This document shows positions 5,374 through 6,173 of a DNA stretch of 6,173 nucleotides, in pieces. The DNA is from Treponema sp. UBA937 (GTDB taxonomy: Bacteria; Spirochaetota; Spirochaetia; Treponematales; Breznakiellaceae). The notes beneath the pieces were generated by a model, which had not been told where the DNA came from, ran no database searches, and was given only the letters and a program-made list of their open reading frames with translations. Numbering within the stretch: the first letter of the stretch is position 1; each line of letters begins with the position of its first letter. The position numbers and the translations under genes are program-made. The stretch lies in assembly GCA_002293455.1 (NCBI GenBank), contig DBDH01000033.1:23332-29504 (forward strand), in the 5' to 3' direction.

Positions 5374-5934
5374 TTAACTTTGTTTAATCCGATTAAGCTG
5401 ATCTTTTAACTCAATTTTTTTCTTTGTTCTTTTGACATAATATTCCATTCCCTTCAAATATTGCCCATCTGTAAATTCCAAACTACTTTGAATTATTTCA
5501 TAATAAAGTTCTTTATATTTTTTTGTTATATTTATCTTTTCACTTTCTTCTGATTTGTTAAACTCGTCCATATAATTATCACGTAACCTTACTAATCTAT
5601 TTATTGCATCTCTATGCAGCTTGCATTTCAAATCAATATTAAAAATTTCTGATAAAACTGTTAATATGAATAACACAAAACTTATCAATGAAATGATAAC
5701 GTATATTGTCTCTTTTTGAACATTCGGGCAGAATGTTTTAAATATTTCTAAATCAGAAAAAGCAAGAAATGTTACAATAGCAGGAAGAATAAACAAAAAA
5801 ACTTTTATGGTCATTCCCCAAGGCTTACATAAATTCTCATAATAAGAATGAAGAGCTTTTTGCAGACGAATTTTTTTAATAAATTCATTCTCTTCAATAC
5901 CGCATTTTTTGTCTTCAATGTTTTCGTTTATCAT
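5374..5934 (-). CDS. SLATT-like two-membrane-helix protein (putative pore-forming effector)
   Basis: The 186-residue product has a basic N-terminal helix with KKIRLQKALHSYYENL (20-35), two hydrophobic helices at about 43-60 and 76-98 separated by a short loop with Cys69, then HRDAINRLVRLRDNYMDEF (107-125) and a long charged, probably coiled-coil tail. This order of helix, two spans, and a cytoplasmic helix with a His/Ala/Leu pattern is that of SLATT (SMODS and SLOG-associating two-TM effector) domains, predicted to open membrane pores in nucleotide-signalled defence. The assignment rests on architecture and motif resemblance. ATG 5934 is chosen over TTG 5997 because AAGAGGA (5939-5945) precedes it by four bases. 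The gene is very AT-rich (12-16 G+C in three 60-base lines counted) compared with parB (30 in 60), a sign of transfer. No nucleotide cyclase, SLOG or reverse transcriptase gene is visible beside it. Confidence 0.65.
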   Translation of the reverse strand: MINENIEDKKCGIEENEFIKKIRLQKALHSYYENLCKPWGMTIKVFLFILPAIVTFLAFSDLEIFKTFCPNVQKETIYVIISLISFVLFILTVLSEIFNIDLKCKLHRDAINRLVRLRDNYMDEFNKSEESEKINITKKYKELYYEIIQSSLEFTDGQYLKGMEYYVKRTKKKIELKDQLNRIKQS

Positions 5935-5938
5935 GATT

Positions 5939-5945
5939 TCCTCTT
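5939..5945 (-). promoter_or_regulatory. Shine-Dalgarno site fixing the start of the SLATT-like gene
   Basis: AAGAGGA on the minus strand lies four bases before ATG 5934. The alternative TTG at 5997 has no such site and would add 21 residues lacking any family-like feature. Confidence 0.65.
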
Positions 5946-6031
5946 CTTGTTTGTATACTAACTTAACAAAACATCGCCTATCACTCAACTCATACAATAA
6001 TATTCTACACGCCTTACAAGGAAAAATCTTT

Positions 6032-6046
6032 AGTATTTTAAATACT
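6032..6046. repeat. Perfect 15-base palindrome, possible operator
   Basis: Seven-base arms AGTATTT and AAATACT surround one T, about 100 bases before the SLATT-like start. Size and symmetry suit a dimeric repressor site, but AT-rich sequence makes such palindromes fairly likely by chance, and no second copy was seen. Confidence 0.25.
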
Positions 6047-6059
6047 GACTCATCAAACT

Positions 6060-6100
6060 AAAAAACACTGATTTACTCAATCAAGAATAAATCAGTGTTT
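6060..6100 (-). terminator. Hairpin with T-run, terminator of a minus-strand gene off the right edge
   Basis: Perfect 13-bp arms AAACACTGATTTA (6063-6075) and its complement (6088-6100) enclose a 12-base loop. On the minus strand the stem runs into T6 (6065-6060), the form of an intrinsic terminator for transcription entering from the right. On the plus strand it is followed only by TTTCAATTATT, so that direction is weaker. It would separate the SLATT cluster from an upstream gene. Confidence 0.7.
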
Positions 6101-6173
6101 CAATTATTGGACTTTTGATCAATTCTGTATCGCTTCTACGCCAACGCTATGAGCCTGTCAGAAGTTTTGTGTA

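Larger units (their letters stand above)
5935..6173. other. Non-coding stretch upstream of the SLATT-like gene
   Basis: No protein-like ORF with a ribosome site was found on either strand in these 239 bases. It holds the presumed promoter region of the minus-strand cluster: a TAGAAT hexamer (6007-6002, minus) is a possible -10, but without a convincing -35. A perfect palindrome AGTATTT-T-AAATACT lies at 6032-6046, and a strong hairpin with T-run at 6060-6100. Bases 6101-6173 are less AT-rich and may be the tail of something to the right. Frames there are too short to interpret. Confidence 0.5.

Noticed and set aside
1..6173. CRISPR arrays, tRNA, rRNA or insertion sequences
   Set aside because: No regularly spaced repeats, cloverleaf, rRNA-like sequence or transposase was seen.

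Overview
The window is bacterial chromosome, gene-dense and moderately AT-rich, with one markedly AT-rich patch at the right. The parA-parB pair points to a replicon partition locus. Nothing in the window fixes the species. A host-associated anaerobe, perhaps a spirochaete of the Treponema type, is my impression from the look of the partition locus and the small gene behind it, but this is low-confidence inference.

Layout. (1) 1-1574, plus strand: the 3' part of a metallo-beta-lactamase-fold hydrolase, then, after 18 bases, a DUF362-type iron-sulfur protein ending in two 4Fe-4S motifs; a hairpin terminator follows. (2) 1699-2905, plus: an AAA_14/DUF4143 ATPase whose reading frame is broken near its N-terminus by what looks like one inserted G at about 1727. 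Its stop codon runs into a strong ribosome-binding site for an unlisted 38-residue small ORF (2914-3030) with one predicted membrane segment. (3) 3052-4752, plus: an extended -10 promoter, a perfect 10-bp stem-loop at the predicted 5' end of the mRNA, then parA and parB overlapping by 8 bases. (4) 5934-4757, minus: a three-gene cluster read towards parB, made of a two-membrane-helix SLATT-like protein, a 60-residue DUF2442-like protein and a 133-residue conserved-looking protein of unknown function. The last gene converges on parB with only four bases between the two stop codons. (5) 5935-6173: non-coding, with a small palindrome and a strong hairpin followed by a T-run on the minus strand, probably the terminator of a gene beyond the right edge.

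How the parts fit. parAB is the housekeeping core. The 133-residue gene has base composition like parB and may belong to the same backbone. The SLATT-like gene is much richer in AT (12-16 G+C per 60 bases in three lines counted, against 30 per 60 in a parB line) and looks acquired. SLATT proteins are predicted membrane effectors of nucleotide-signalled defence systems, yet no cyclase, SLOG protein or reverse transcriptase is visible here. The AAA_14 gene is typical of mobile, often decaying accessory genes. The most noteworthy items are the SLATT/DUF2442 cluster beside parB, the frameshifted ATPase, the coupled small membrane ORF and the leader hairpin of parAB.
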